Assembly (NCBI GenBank): GCA_016791425.1
Contig: JAEUMQ010000020.1
Span: 186,001-250,000 of the forward strand
From: Hyphomonadaceae bacterium
GTDB lineage: Bacteria > Pseudomonadota > Alphaproteobacteria > Caulobacterales > Aquidulcibacteraceae
Direction of reading: 5' to 3'
Length of the DNA: 64,000 nt
In this document: piece by piece, positions 15,980-23,084 of the stretch
How the letters are laid out: the number at the start of each line of letters is the position of its first letter
How positions within the stretch are numbered: position 1 is the first letter of the stretch
Program-made: the position numbers and the translations under genes
Notes under the pieces: generated by a model
What the model was told of the DNA's origin: nothing
Database searches by the model: none
Seen by the model: only the letters and a program-made list of their open reading frames with translations

Positions 15980-16011
15980 TTCTCGCTTTGACCCTGAAAG
16001 CATAGCAAAAT

Positions 16012-17022
16012 ATGTCCAGTTTTCAATCGCGTAGATTCAGTATTGCCCCGATGATGGATTGGACTGATCGGCATTGCCGCGCCTTCCACCGCACCCTCAC
16101 GCGCCGCGCGCTTCTCTTCACCGAGATGATCACCGCCGACGCGATCATCCACGGCGACCGCGAGCGGCTTCTCGGGTTCTCCCCGATAGAGCGCCCGCTC
16201 GTACTGCAACTGGGCGGCGCCGATGCGCAGAAGCTGGCGCAGGCCTCCGCCATCGCCGCCGCCCGTTTCTATGACGGCCTCAATCTCAATGTCGGATGCC
16301 CCTCTGATCGCGTGCAGGACGGCCGGTTCGGCGCTTGCCTCATGCGCGAGCCCGCCCACGTCGCGGCTCTCTGGACTGCGATGCAGGAGGCCGCGCCGGC
16401 GATCGAGGTCACGATCAAATGCCGCATCGGCGTCGATGATCAGCAGCCGGAACAAGCGCTTTTCCACTTCGTCGAGACCGTCGCCGCGGCCGGTTGCAGG
16501 ACGTTCATCGTGCACGCGCGCAAGGCCATCCTTGCGGGCCTCTCTCCGAAGGAGAACCGGGAGATCCCGCCGCTCGACTATCCTCTGGTGCGCGCGCTCA
16601 AGGCCGCGCGCCCGGATCTCGCCATCATCCTCAATGGCGGTCTCCGCGACGTCGGACATGCGCTGGCGGAGTCCCGGACGCTCGACGGCGCAATGCTCGG
16701 CCGCGCCGCCTACCAGACGCCCGCCACGCTGCTCGATGTCGATCCGATGGTGTACGGATCAAGCGCGCCGAGCGCCTCCCGCGCCGCCGCCGTCGAGGCC
16801 TTCATCCCGTACATCGAGGCGCAACTGAAGCGCGGAACCCCGCTGCACGCGATAACCCGCCACATGCTCGGCCTCTTCCACGCCCAGGCGGGCGGGCGTC
16901 TGTGGCGGCGCCGTCTCTCCGAGCGCGCGCACCGCGCTGGCGCGGGCGTTGAGGTCGTGCGCGAGGCGTTGGCGCTTGTGGCCAATATCGAGCCGCTTCA
17001 CGAACTTTCTTCGCTTCGCTAG
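16012..17022 (+). CDS. dusA: tRNA-dihydrouridine(20/20a) synthase DusA
   Basis: An FMN enzyme reducing uridine in the D-loop of tRNAs, 336 aa. Visible features are the N-terminal FSIAPMMDWTDRHCR, the catalytic-cysteine motif NLNVGCPSDRVQDGRFGACL (Cys96), IKCRIGVDD, FIVHARKAIL and the IILNGGL / DGAMLGRAAYQTP phosphate-binding end. It is intact: the mobile element has supplied a new 5' end and presumably a new promoter. The ATG at 16012 is the first in frame; the first dozen codons are AT-richer than the rest. Expression after integration depends on DNA between int and dusA. Confidence 0.95.
   Translation: MSSFQSRRFSIAPMMDWTDRHCRAFHRTLTRRALLFTEMITADAIIHGDRERLLGFSPIERPLVLQLGGADAQKLAQASAIAAARFYDGLNLNVGCPSDRVQDGRFGACLMREPAHVAALWTAMQEAAPAIEVTIKCRIGVDDQQPEQALFHFVETVAAAGCRTFIVHARKAILAGLSPKENREIPPLDYPLVRALKAARPDLAIILNGGLRDVGHALAESRTLDGAMLGRAAYQTPATLLDVDPMVYGSSAPSASRAAAVEAFIPYIEAQLKRGTPLHAITRHMLGLFHAQAGGRLWRRRLSERAHRAGAGVEVVREALALVANIEPLHELSSLR
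16040..16080. other. Predicted attachment junction (att) inside dusA codons 10-23
   Basis: Insertions of this class recombine within the first codons of dusA and restore the frame. Here codons 3-21 frequently end in A or T, while from codon 22 on almost every codon ends in G or C, matching the chromosomal genes downstream. The switch falls over the conserved PMMDWTDRH coding stretch (about 16048-16074), the best place for the crossover. The matching left copy is outside the window, so the exact core cannot be drawn. Confidence 0.5.
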
Positions 17023-17104
17023 GCTCCGCCGAAAGCGGCTGTCGAGCAGCTGGGCGCAGCTCGCGAGGCGTTCGCCTCTTGCCGCCGTGGGGAGCGATCG
17101 CGCG

Positions 17105-17929
17105 ATGTCTGAGCCCAGAGTGTCGGATGTGGTCGCCAAGACGTTCGCGGCAGTGGGCTTTCTCTTCGGCGTCGCGTCGCTTTTCAACTACTACAATATC
17201 TTTGCCCATCAGGGCATATATCCCGTCCTGGAAGCGCTGGTCGCCAAGTATCGCGAGGTCGTCCATGTCGTCTTTGCGCCGATCGATCCGCCGCTGAGAG
17301 CCCTGGCGCATTGGCTCGCGGGGCTCTTCCATGTGCGCATGGACGTGCAGCCATACTGGAAGGACGTCTTCGTTCCCATCGGCCTCTATTTCGCGAGTAC
17401 CGCCAGAGCAACGCACGGCGCCGACCGGGGCTGGTACCGCAACGCGCTCTTCTTCTGCGGCATCATCGTCGCCCTGATCTCCAGCATCTTCTTGGCGAGC
17501 CTGGGAGCAAAGCTGAGCCTGGCGCCGGCGCTCGCCACGCTGACGGCAGCCGTCGTCCTCTATGAATTGCTGTCCTACGCGCTCTTGCTGCTTCTGGTGG
17601 AAGAGGCCAAGCGCCAATCGAGCCCGGGCTTCTGGAGGTACGTGCTCGAACGCCCGCTCCCGAGCGTCGTATTGGGCCTGGCGGCGATGGCCGCCTTTTC
17701 CTTCAGCGCCGCCAATGACGAGAACGCGGCCGCCTTCGCGTTGATATTTTTCGTGCTGCTGTTGGGGCTGCGAAGCATGGCGCTGGCGGTCATTTTCGCA
17801 GCGGAGAACCGTGGCGGCTGGACCGGCGGCTTTCGCGAGCGGCTGTTCAGGTCGCGAAGCTGGATTCTGGGCGTACTCGTCGTCGTGACGATCCTGACGG
17901 CGACTCTCGGCGTGACGTGGGGCGGCTAG
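17105..17929 (+). CDS. Multi-pass membrane protein, unknown function
   Basis: A 274-aa protein with about six hydrophobic segments (around residues 12-28, 90-105, 115-140, 145-170, 185-205, 210-230 and 250-270). I do not recognise a family. I chose the ATG at 17105 (MSEPRVSDVV) because upstream sequence in frame is a translation of the dusA 3' end and spacer. It stands alone between dusA and the TSUP permease on the same strand. Confidence 0.7.
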   Translation: MSEPRVSDVVAKTFAAVGFLFGVASLFNYYNIFAHQGIYPVLEALVAKYREVVHVVFAPIDPPLRALAHWLAGLFHVRMDVQPYWKDVFVPIGLYFASTARATHGADRGWYRNALFFCGIIVALISSIFLASLGAKLSLAPALATLTAAVVLYELLSYALLLLLVEEAKRQSSPGFWRYVLERPLPSVVLGLAAMAAFSFSAANDENAAAFALIFFVLLLGLRSMALAVIFAAENRGGWTGGFRERLFRSRSWILGVLVVVTILTATLGVTWGG

Positions 17930-18001
17930 AGGCGCCTGGCGTTTGTGTCGCGCGTTCCGGCGCTTGCCGCCGCCGACGCCATGGCGCACTGAAGCTGCGC
18001 C

Positions 18002-18817
18002 TTGTCCCCTGATCTCATCATTCTTCTTCTCGCGCTCGCCGCGGCGGGCGTGTTCGCGGGCTTCATCGGCGGCCTTTTTGGGGTCGGCGGCGGCATCGTG
18101 CTCGTGCCCGTGCTCTACCAGGTCTGGGGCGTGCTGGGCGCGCCCGATGAGTATCGCATGCACCTTGCGGTGGGCTCCTCGCTGTCCACCATCGTCGCGA
18201 CCTCCTGGCGCTCGCTCTCTGCGCACGCGAAGAAAGGCGCCGTCGATTTCGCGCTGTTGCGTGCTTGGGCGCCCTGGCTCGCGCTCGGCGCCGCGGCCGG
18301 CTCGGCCGTCGCCGGCTTCGTGGACGCGCGCGTGCTGCTCGTCGTGTTCGGCGCTGCGCTCATTCCCGTCGCGCTCAATCTCGCCTTCAACGCCAAGGGA
18401 CGCCCGCTCTTCGCCGCATTGCCGACCGGCTTCGGCGGCGCCCTTGTGGCTGCATCCAATGGTTTCCTCTCGGCGATGATGGGCGTAGGCGGCGGCACCA
18501 TCGGCGTGCCGATCATGACGCTGTGCGGCCGCCCCATCCACCAGGCCGTCGCCACCGCGTCCGGTTTCGGCGCCGCCATCGCGATCCCCGCGACCATCGG
18601 GTTCGCCATCTCCGGCTGGGGCCGGGCGGGTTTGCCGCCCTTGTCGCTGGGCTTCGTCAATCTCCCGGCCTTTGCGATCGTCGCGCTGTTGACGACCTTT
18701 GCCGCGCCCTATGGCGCCCGCACTGCACATCGCCTGGACCGCGTCGCGCTCTCGCGCGCCTTCGCGGTCTTCCTCGCGATCACGTCACTCCTGATGCTTC
18801 GTGAGGCGATACGCTGA
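18002..18817 (+). CDS. TSUP-family (TauE/SafE) sulfite/organosulfonate-type permease
   Basis: A 271-aa inner-membrane permease with about eight helices and two family repeats: GGLFGVGGGIVLVPVLYQVW near residues 22-42 and MMGVGGGTIGVPIMTLCGRP near 160-180. These GxGGG motifs are diagnostic of TSUP/DUF81 proteins, which export sulfur compounds or small anions; the substrate cannot be inferred. The first plausible start is a TTG at 18002, with no clear ribosome binding site. Its last 38 bases overlap the convergent small membrane gene. Confidence 0.88.
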   Translation: MSPDLIILLLALAAAGVFAGFIGGLFGVGGGIVLVPVLYQVWGVLGAPDEYRMHLAVGSSLSTIVATSWRSLSAHAKKGAVDFALLRAWAPWLALGAAAGSAVAGFVDARVLLVVFGAALIPVALNLAFNAKGRPLFAALPTGFGGALVAASNGFLSAMMGVGGGTIGVPIMTLCGRPIHQAVATASGFGAAIAIPATIGFAISGWGRAGLPPLSLGFVNLPAFAIVALLTTFAAPYGARTAHRLDRVALSRAFAVFLAITSLLMLREAIR

Positions 18818-19082
18818 GTGTCGGCGGATGGAGCGCCTGGTACGCCGCGACGATCCCCGCGATCGCCAGCGCCCAGAAGAGCGCATAGAGCCACACATTG
18901 CCCCCGCCCTGGAAGCGGCTGAAGCCGAACGCGCCCGAGCCCACGAGCAGCGCCGCGAGCAGAAGCCAGATGAGTTGCGCGATGTTGCCGCTCGAAAGCG
19001 ATTGGAACTGCGCCGGGAAGAGCAGCGCCGCCGCCAGCACGAGCAGCGCGATCGCGCCGATCCCAAAGAGCAGCGGGCGCAT
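18780..19082 (-). CDS. Small membrane protein coupled to DUF1289 gene
   Basis: A 100-aa protein with three hydrophobic helices (about residues 3-22, 35-55, 65-85). Its ATG overlaps the stop of the DUF1289 gene (TGATG), so the two form a translational unit. In other alphaproteobacteria DUF1289 genes sit beside membrane-anchored retropepsin-like proteases whose N-terminus looks like this; here the protease part is missing, so it may be a shortened relative. The 3' end overlaps the convergent TSUP gene. Confidence 0.65.
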   Translation of the reverse strand: MRPLLFGIGAIALLVLAAALLFPAQFQSLSSGNIAQLIWLLLAALLVGSGAFGFSRFQGGGNVWLYALFWALAIAGIVAAYQALHPPTLSVSPHEASGVT

Positions 19083-19264
19083 CAGATCACCCGCGGCTTC
19101 GGTCGCGACGGCAGCGCCGTCATGATTGCCTGCCGCTCCACCTCGCTCATCGCGCCCCACCGCGCGATCTCCTGCAGCGTGCGTCCGCAGCCCGCGCAAA
19201 GACCCGTCGCGCCGTCCACGAGGCACACGCGCACGCAGGGGCTTGAGACAGGCGCGGCCGACAT
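19082..19264 (-). CDS. DUF1289 family Cys-rich small protein
   Basis: A 60-aa cytoplasmic protein with the DUF1289 cysteine pattern: SPCVRVCLVD followed by GLCAGCGRTLQEIARW (four or five Cys, probably binding a metal). Family members are widespread in proteobacteria and have no firmly known role. I start at the ATG at 19264 (MSAAPVSSP), since the upstream extension is only Arg-rich. It is the first gene of a two-gene minus-strand unit. Confidence 0.85.
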   Translation of the reverse strand: MSAAPVSSPCVRVCLVDGATGLCAGCGRTLQEIARWGAMSEVERQAIMTALPSRPKPRVI

Positions 19265-19605
19265 CCGTCGCAATCTAGTCGCCCCCCGCCGCAGCCGCAA
19301 TTTCGCCAGGAAGCATCACATCGTTTTTCGATATTTGGATATTGACCGTCGAAAATAATTATCGTAACTCGATAATCACGCTGTTTCGGCAGTCGGATGC
19401 ATCCGAGTTTCCGGTCGGGCGCATCTACTTGAGGGACAGGGACGGGGACCAAGCCCCGAACTCGCAAATTCTGACGGGAATGCGCTTTCGCGAGAGGCCT
19501 CGCGGCGAATGGCGGAGCCATGCCCGGACGAAGCAAGAGCCGCGGGTCGAAGACGACCCAAGGGACCGGCGCGCCCTCACGCGCCGCTGACGAGGAGTAG
19601 GGAAT
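19265..19605. other. Intergenic region with an AT-rich operator-like block
   Basis: 341 bases lie between the divergent DUF1289 gene and an exported-protein gene. Positions about 19,310-19,380 are strikingly AT-rich for this genome and contain the palindrome listed separately. A short frame from a TTG at 19342 to 19590 exists, but it has no start signal and no family resemblance, so I do not call it a gene. The AT-rich block is a likely promoter region for one or both flanking genes. Confidence 0.5.
19358..19376. promoter_or_regulatory. Palindrome ATTATCG-N5-CGATAAT
   Basis: A perfect 7-bp inverted repeat with a 5-base centre (TAACT) sits in the AT-rich block between divergent genes. Its size and symmetry are those of a binding site for a dimeric HTH repressor. 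No adjacent regulator gene is evident, so the binding protein is unknown. Confidence 0.35.
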
Positions 19606-19980
19606 ATGTTGAAGACGATTGTACTCGCCGCTGCGCTCGCCGCGACTTCGCTGACCGCCACGGCTTTCGCCGAGGACCTGACGGACGCCAATTATGCGAC
19701 CGCCGCGCGTTGCATCGCGCTCGCGGGCCAGCCGCAGCTTGCTTCGGATGGTTTCGACGTCGCGGGTCTGCAGGCCGCGTTCCACCAGCAAGCCGGCCGC
19801 CGCAGCCCGGCCGCGCGCGCCCAGGCCCGCGAGGCCGAACGCGCCGCGAACCGCATTGCGCGCCGCTCCCCGGAGGCCATCCTCCGCGTTCAGCGCGAGC
19901 AAGCCTGTTCGGCTTTCGTGACCATGGGCCTCGCCAACAACGGCCAGACCGCAGCCGGCTCCGCACCCTCGATGCCGTGA
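19606..19980 (+). CDS. Exported small protein, unknown function
   Basis: A 124-aa precursor with a clear Sec signal peptide (residues 1-22, cleavage after AFA) and a mature part rich in Ala, Arg and Gln with two Cys (ARCIALAG and REQACSAFV) that may form a disulfide. The ATG at 19606 has a GAGGAG ribosome binding site. I do not recognise the family. It is probably periplasmic and monocistronic. Confidence 0.7.
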   Translation: MLKTIVLAAALAATSLTATAFAEDLTDANYATAARCIALAGQPQLASDGFDVAGLQAAFHQQAGRRSPAARAQAREAERAANRIARRSPEAILRVQREQACSAFVTMGLANNGQTAAGSAPSMP

Positions 19981-20108
19981 TCTCATTGCCTCAAGTCACC
20001 CCAATCATCCCAAGACGGCCGCCCAAGTCACCTCCGGGGCGGACCTATTGAAACTTGCGCGCGCCGGGGCTCTCGGCGCGCGCCTTTCGTGCTGGAAGGG
20101 CCGTTGCG

Positions 20109-20420
20109 ATGCGCCAAAGCTTGAACCTTCTCGTCGCGCTCGCCGCCGCCTGGACGCTTGCCGCCGGCGCGGCGGAGGCGCGCTGCGATCTCACCGACCC
20201 TGCGATCGCCGCCGCGCCGCCCGCTCCCGCCGCGATGGAGACGCGCGCCGATCCGGCGCGCGCTCCCGCCCCGAGCCAAGCGCTCGCCGCTCCGCGCCGC
20301 GAGGCCGCCCGCATCGCGCCGGCCCCGCCGCGCACGCAGAACGGCGGACGCAACGTCACCCCGCCGCCGCGCTCCGCCATCCCCGACGGCGCCTTGATGA
20401 GCAAGCGGCGCATCCTATAG
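20109..20420 (+). CDS. Exported Pro/Ala-rich small protein
   Basis: A predicted 103-aa precursor with a signal peptide (about residues 1-24, MRQSLNLLVALAAAWTLAAG) followed by a low-complexity Ala/Pro/Arg-rich segment. There is no recognisable domain. The ATG at 20109 is chosen so that the signal peptide is N-terminal. The strong compositional bias means that coding status is less certain than for its neighbours; it precedes the acyl-CoA dehydrogenase gene by 30 bases. Confidence 0.5.
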   Translation: MRQSLNLLVALAAAWTLAAGAAEARCDLTDPAIAAAPPAPAAMETRADPARAPAPSQALAAPRREAARIAPAPPRTQNGGRNVTPPPRSAIPDGALMSKRRIL

Positions 20421-20450
20421 TCCGCGCGACGCCTGAGCGCGGAGGATCAG

Positions 20451-21647
20451 ATGAATCTCGAATTCAGCCCCGAAGAGATCGCTTTCCGCGACCAGGTCCG
20501 CGCCTTCATCCGCGACAATCTCCCCGACCATCTCCGCGGCTGGCGCGCCAGCGACGAGAAGGCCAAGGAGGATTTCCTCGTCTGGCATCGCATCCTGCAC
20601 AAGCAGGGCTGGATCGCGCCGGCCTGGCCGGTGGAATACGGCGGGACCGGCTGGACGCCGACGCAGCGCTACATCTTCGCCGAGGAATGCGCCCGCGCCG
20701 AGACGCCTTTCCTCGTGCCGTTCGGGCTCTCGATGGTCGGCCCCGTGATCTATACGTTTGGTACGCCCGCGCAGAAGGAGCGCTTCCTGCCGCGCATTCT
20801 CTCGGGTGAGGATTTCTGGTGCCAGGGCTATTCCGAGCCCGGCGCCGGCTCCGATCTCGCGGGCCTCTCCACGCGCGCGGAACTGAAGGGCGATCATTAC
20901 ATCGTCAACGGCCAGAAGACCTGGACGACGCTCGCCCATCACGCCGATTGGGGGTTCTTCCTGGTGCGGACGGATCCCGCCGCGAAGAAGCAGGAAGGCA
21001 TCTCCTTCCTCCTCATCGACATGAAGACGCCCGGCGTCACCGTGCGCCCGATCATCATGCTCGACGGCGGCCACGAGGTGAACGACGTCTTCCTGGAAGA
21101 CGTGAAGGTCCCGGTGGCGAACCGCATCGGCGAGGAGAACAAGGGCTGGACCTACGCAAAGTTCCTCTTGCTGCACGAGCGCTCCGGCATCGCCAATGTC
21201 GCGCGCTCCAAGAACGCCGTGCGTCGCCTGAAGGAGATCGCGCGCGCCGAAAGCGCCGACGATGGCGGCGCGCTCATCGACACGCCGGACTTCCGCCGCA
21301 AGATGGCCGACCTGGAGATTGATCTGGCTGCCCTCGAATACACCGAGCTCCGCGTGCTCGCCAACGAGCAGGCGGGCAGGGGCCCGGGCGTGGAAAGCTC
21401 GCTGCTGAAGATCAAGGGCACCGAGATCCAGCAGCGCCTGACGGAGCTCACCCTCGAAGCGGTCGGCAATTACGCATCGCCCGATTTCCGCTCCTTCCCC
21501 GAGACCGGCGGCAACGAATTCCCGATCGGCCCCGATTACGCCAATCCCGCCGCGCCGATGTATTTCAACATGCGCAAGACCTCGATCTTCGGCGGCTCCA
21601 ACGAGATCCAGCGCAACATCATCGCCAAGATGGTCCTGGGGCTCTGA
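20451..21647 (+). CDS. Acyl-CoA dehydrogenase (long form)
   Basis: An FAD enzyme of 398 aa catalysing alpha,beta-dehydrogenation of an acyl-CoA. Family signatures are WCQGYSEPGAGSDLAGLSTR (FAD/substrate region, about residues 122-141), NGQKTWTTLAHHADW, and the C-terminal SIFGGSNEIQRNIIAKMVLG. The N-terminus FSPEEIAFRDQVRAFI is typical of the FadE-like class used for branched or steroid-type substrates. It has an AGGA ribosome binding site before the ATG at 20451. The substrate is not predictable from the sequence. Confidence 0.93.
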   Translation: MNLEFSPEEIAFRDQVRAFIRDNLPDHLRGWRASDEKAKEDFLVWHRILHKQGWIAPAWPVEYGGTGWTPTQRYIFAEECARAETPFLVPFGLSMVGPVIYTFGTPAQKERFLPRILSGEDFWCQGYSEPGAGSDLAGLSTRAELKGDHYIVNGQKTWTTLAHHADWGFFLVRTDPAAKKQEGISFLLIDMKTPGVTVRPIIMLDGGHEVNDVFLEDVKVPVANRIGEENKGWTYAKFLLLHERSGIANVARSKNAVRRLKEIARAESADDGGALIDTPDFRRKMADLEIDLAALEYTELRVLANEQAGRGPGVESSLLKIKGTEIQQRLTELTLEAVGNYASPDFRSFPETGGNEFPIGPDYANPAAPMYFNMRKTSIFGGSNEIQRNIIAKMVLGL

Positions 21648-21685
21648 GCATGGCGAGCCGGCGCATTTTCAGATAGGATGCGCCC

Positions 21686-22294
21686 ATGGCCGACGACGCC
21701 CGCCCCAATTTGAAGCTGCCCGAGACCGTGGATCTTCCGCCGCAGGAACGTCTGCTGACGGTCGATGAATTCCTGCGGATGGCGAACGCCGGCTTCTACA
21801 GCGAGGAGGGCAAGCACGAGCTTTGGGACGGGAGGGTCATGATGACGCCGCCGGCGGGGCCGCATCACATGGATCGGGAGCGGCGCATCGTTCAGGCGCT
21901 CACCCTCGCTTTGCACGCCGCAGGCCTCCTGGATCATTTCGGCGTCCAGACTGGGGGCGGCGTCAAGATCAACGAGTACAATCTGCGGGGACCCGACGTG
22001 ATGATCGTGCGGCTGCCGTTCAACAAGGATGCGGATCTGACGGGCGACGGCGTCGCGCTCGTGATCGAGATCGCGATGTCCTCTCTCGTGCACGACCTCA
22101 CCGAGAAGCGCGGCAAGTACGCCGCCGCCGGCATCCCCGAATACTGGGTCATCGACATCGCGCACGGCCTCATCCATCCGTTCCGCAATCCCAAGGCCGG
22201 CGACTATCCCGATTGCGGCCCGCTCGGCGAAGGCGCGACCATCTCGCCGCTCTTCGCGGCCGCGATCACCCTCAACGTCGCCGACCTCATCTGA
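21686..22294 (+). CDS. Uma2 family (DUF820) PD-(D/E)xK-fold protein
   Basis: A 202-aa protein of the Uma2/DUF820 family, a restriction-endonuclease fold abundant in cyanobacteria and found sporadically elsewhere. Visible motifs are LTVDEFLRMANAG, ELWDGRVMMTPP, RGPDVMIVR (catalytic Asp), LVIEIAMSS (Glu) and the C-terminal KYAAAGIPEYWVID. Its biological role is unknown; a nuclease role is suggested by the fold only. It is followed after two bases by the DUF2306 gene, suggesting co-transcription. Confidence 0.88.
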   Translation: MADDARPNLKLPETVDLPPQERLLTVDEFLRMANAGFYSEEGKHELWDGRVMMTPPAGPHHMDRERRIVQALTLALHAAGLLDHFGVQTGGGVKINEYNLRGPDVMIVRLPFNKDADLTGDGVALVIEIAMSSLVHDLTEKRGKYAAAGIPEYWVIDIAHGLIHPFRNPKAGDYPDCGPLGEGATISPLFAAAITLNVADLI

Positions 22295-22296
22295 GC

Positions 22297-22929
22297 ATGA
22301 CGCGCGCCGCAAGGATTGCCTTCTGGGCGCTGTGCGCGTTCCTTGCGGTCGGCGTCGCGCTTTACGGACTGCGCTACGTCTTCCTTGGCCCTTCGATCGC
22401 GCCGCCCAACATCGCGTCCAACGCCACGCCCGTTCCGCACGCGCTCATCCTGCACGCGGCCGGCGCCGGCATCGCGCTCCTCGTCGGCCCTTGGCAATTC
22501 ATCGCCGGCCTCCGCGCGAAAGCCCCGCGCGTGCATCGCTGGATCGGCCGCACTTACGCATGCGCGTGCATCTTCGGCGGCCTTGCCGGCCTCGCGCTCG
22601 CGCCCTTCAGCTCCGCCGGCCCGATCGCGCAATCCGGCTTCACGCTCCTTGCGCTTGCGTGGCTTGCAACGACGTCGCTCGGCTGGCGCGCCGCGCTCGC
22701 ACGCGATTTCGCCGCCCACCAGGACTGGATGCTGCGCTCCTTCGCGCTGGCCTTCGCGGCCGTGACGCTACGCCTCTACACGCCGATTCCGTACTTCACC
22801 GGCCTTGATCCGGACGAAGCCTATCGCTGGATCGCCTGGCTCTGCTGGATCCCCAACCTCGTCCTGGTGGAACTGTGGCTTCGCGCACGCAGGGCCGCGC
22901 GGATCGGCGCCGCTTCTGCCGCGCCTTGA
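22297..22929 (+). CDS. DUF2306 membrane protein
   Basis: A 210-aa protein with about six membrane helices. The motif set HALILHAAGAGIALLVGPWQ, RVHRWIGRTYA and FAAHQDWMLRSFALAFAAVT (with His and Arg residues near helix ends) is typical of DUF2306. The function is unknown; the conserved His residues hint at a redox or metal role, which is inference. The ATG at 22297 lies two bases after the Uma2 stop. The stop codon is immediately followed by the retron's candidate promoter. Confidence 0.85.
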   Translation: MTRAARIAFWALCAFLAVGVALYGLRYVFLGPSIAPPNIASNATPVPHALILHAAGAGIALLVGPWQFIAGLRAKAPRVHRWIGRTYACACIFGGLAGLALAPFSSAGPIAQSGFTLLALAWLATTSLGWRAALARDFAAHQDWMLRSFALAFAAVTLRLYTPIPYFTGLDPDEAYRWIAWLCWIPNLVLVELWLRARRAARIGAASAAP

Positions 22930-22957
22930 TTGACTTGGGCGTCGCCATGCGTGAGAT
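22930..22957 (+). promoter_or_regulatory. Candidate promoter of the retron RNA
   Basis: TTGACT (22930-22935) and TGAGAT (22952-22957) are spaced 16 bp apart, resembling -35 and -10 elements. Initiation would fall near 22,964, a few bases upstream of the a1 arm (22972). The -35 box abuts the DUF2306 stop codon. This is a sequence match only. Confidence 0.45.
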
Positions 22958-22971
22958 CGCCCCTTAGAGGC

Positions 22972-23084
22972 GCATCCCGTCCTTCTACGGCCGCTGTCGA
23001 TCCTGCGGCGGAACAAACAATGTCTGTCTTTGACACACCCGTCACAAGGACGGGTGTGCCCGTAAAGTACGAGGGACGGGATGC
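22972..23084 (+). ncRNA. Candidate retron msr-msd RNA
   Basis: The 113-nt region directly upstream of the retron RT has the architecture of a retron RNA. The ends (22972-22985 and 23071-23084) pair in a 14-bp stem with one G-U, the a1/a2 repeats; the core is GCATCCCGTCC with its complement. Inside are a hairpin at 22990-23009 (GCCGC/GCGGC, 10-nt loop), fitting msr, and a perfect 10-bp hairpin at 23034-23058 (CACACCCGTC, loop ACAAG), fitting a short msd. The priming guanosine would lie just 3' of a1 (22989 or 22990 are candidates). The a2 arm contains the RT's GAGGGA ribosome binding site and ATG. Confidence 0.78.

Larger units (their letters stand above)
1..16060. mobile_element. Integrative conjugative element inserted at dusA (right-hand part)
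   Basis: A complete trb-type mating-pair operon, a coupling protein, phage-like repressors, two excisionase-like proteins and a tyrosine recombinase lie together, and the recombinase abuts the 5' end of dusA. Integration into the 5' end of dusA by a dedicated family of tyrosine recombinases is established for prophages and islands. The right boundary is set near 16,045-16,080, where codon use in dusA changes abruptly. The left boundary is not in the window. I see no relaxase, TraF or replication genes, so the element is incomplete as seen here. Whether the sigma/FecR genes at the left are cargo or a neighbouring insertion cannot be decided. Confidence 0.8.

Noticed and set aside
19342..19590. 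A possible 82-aa protein starting with TTG.
   Set aside because: No ribosome binding site, an operator-like palindrome inside it, and an Arg-rich translation with no family similarity.
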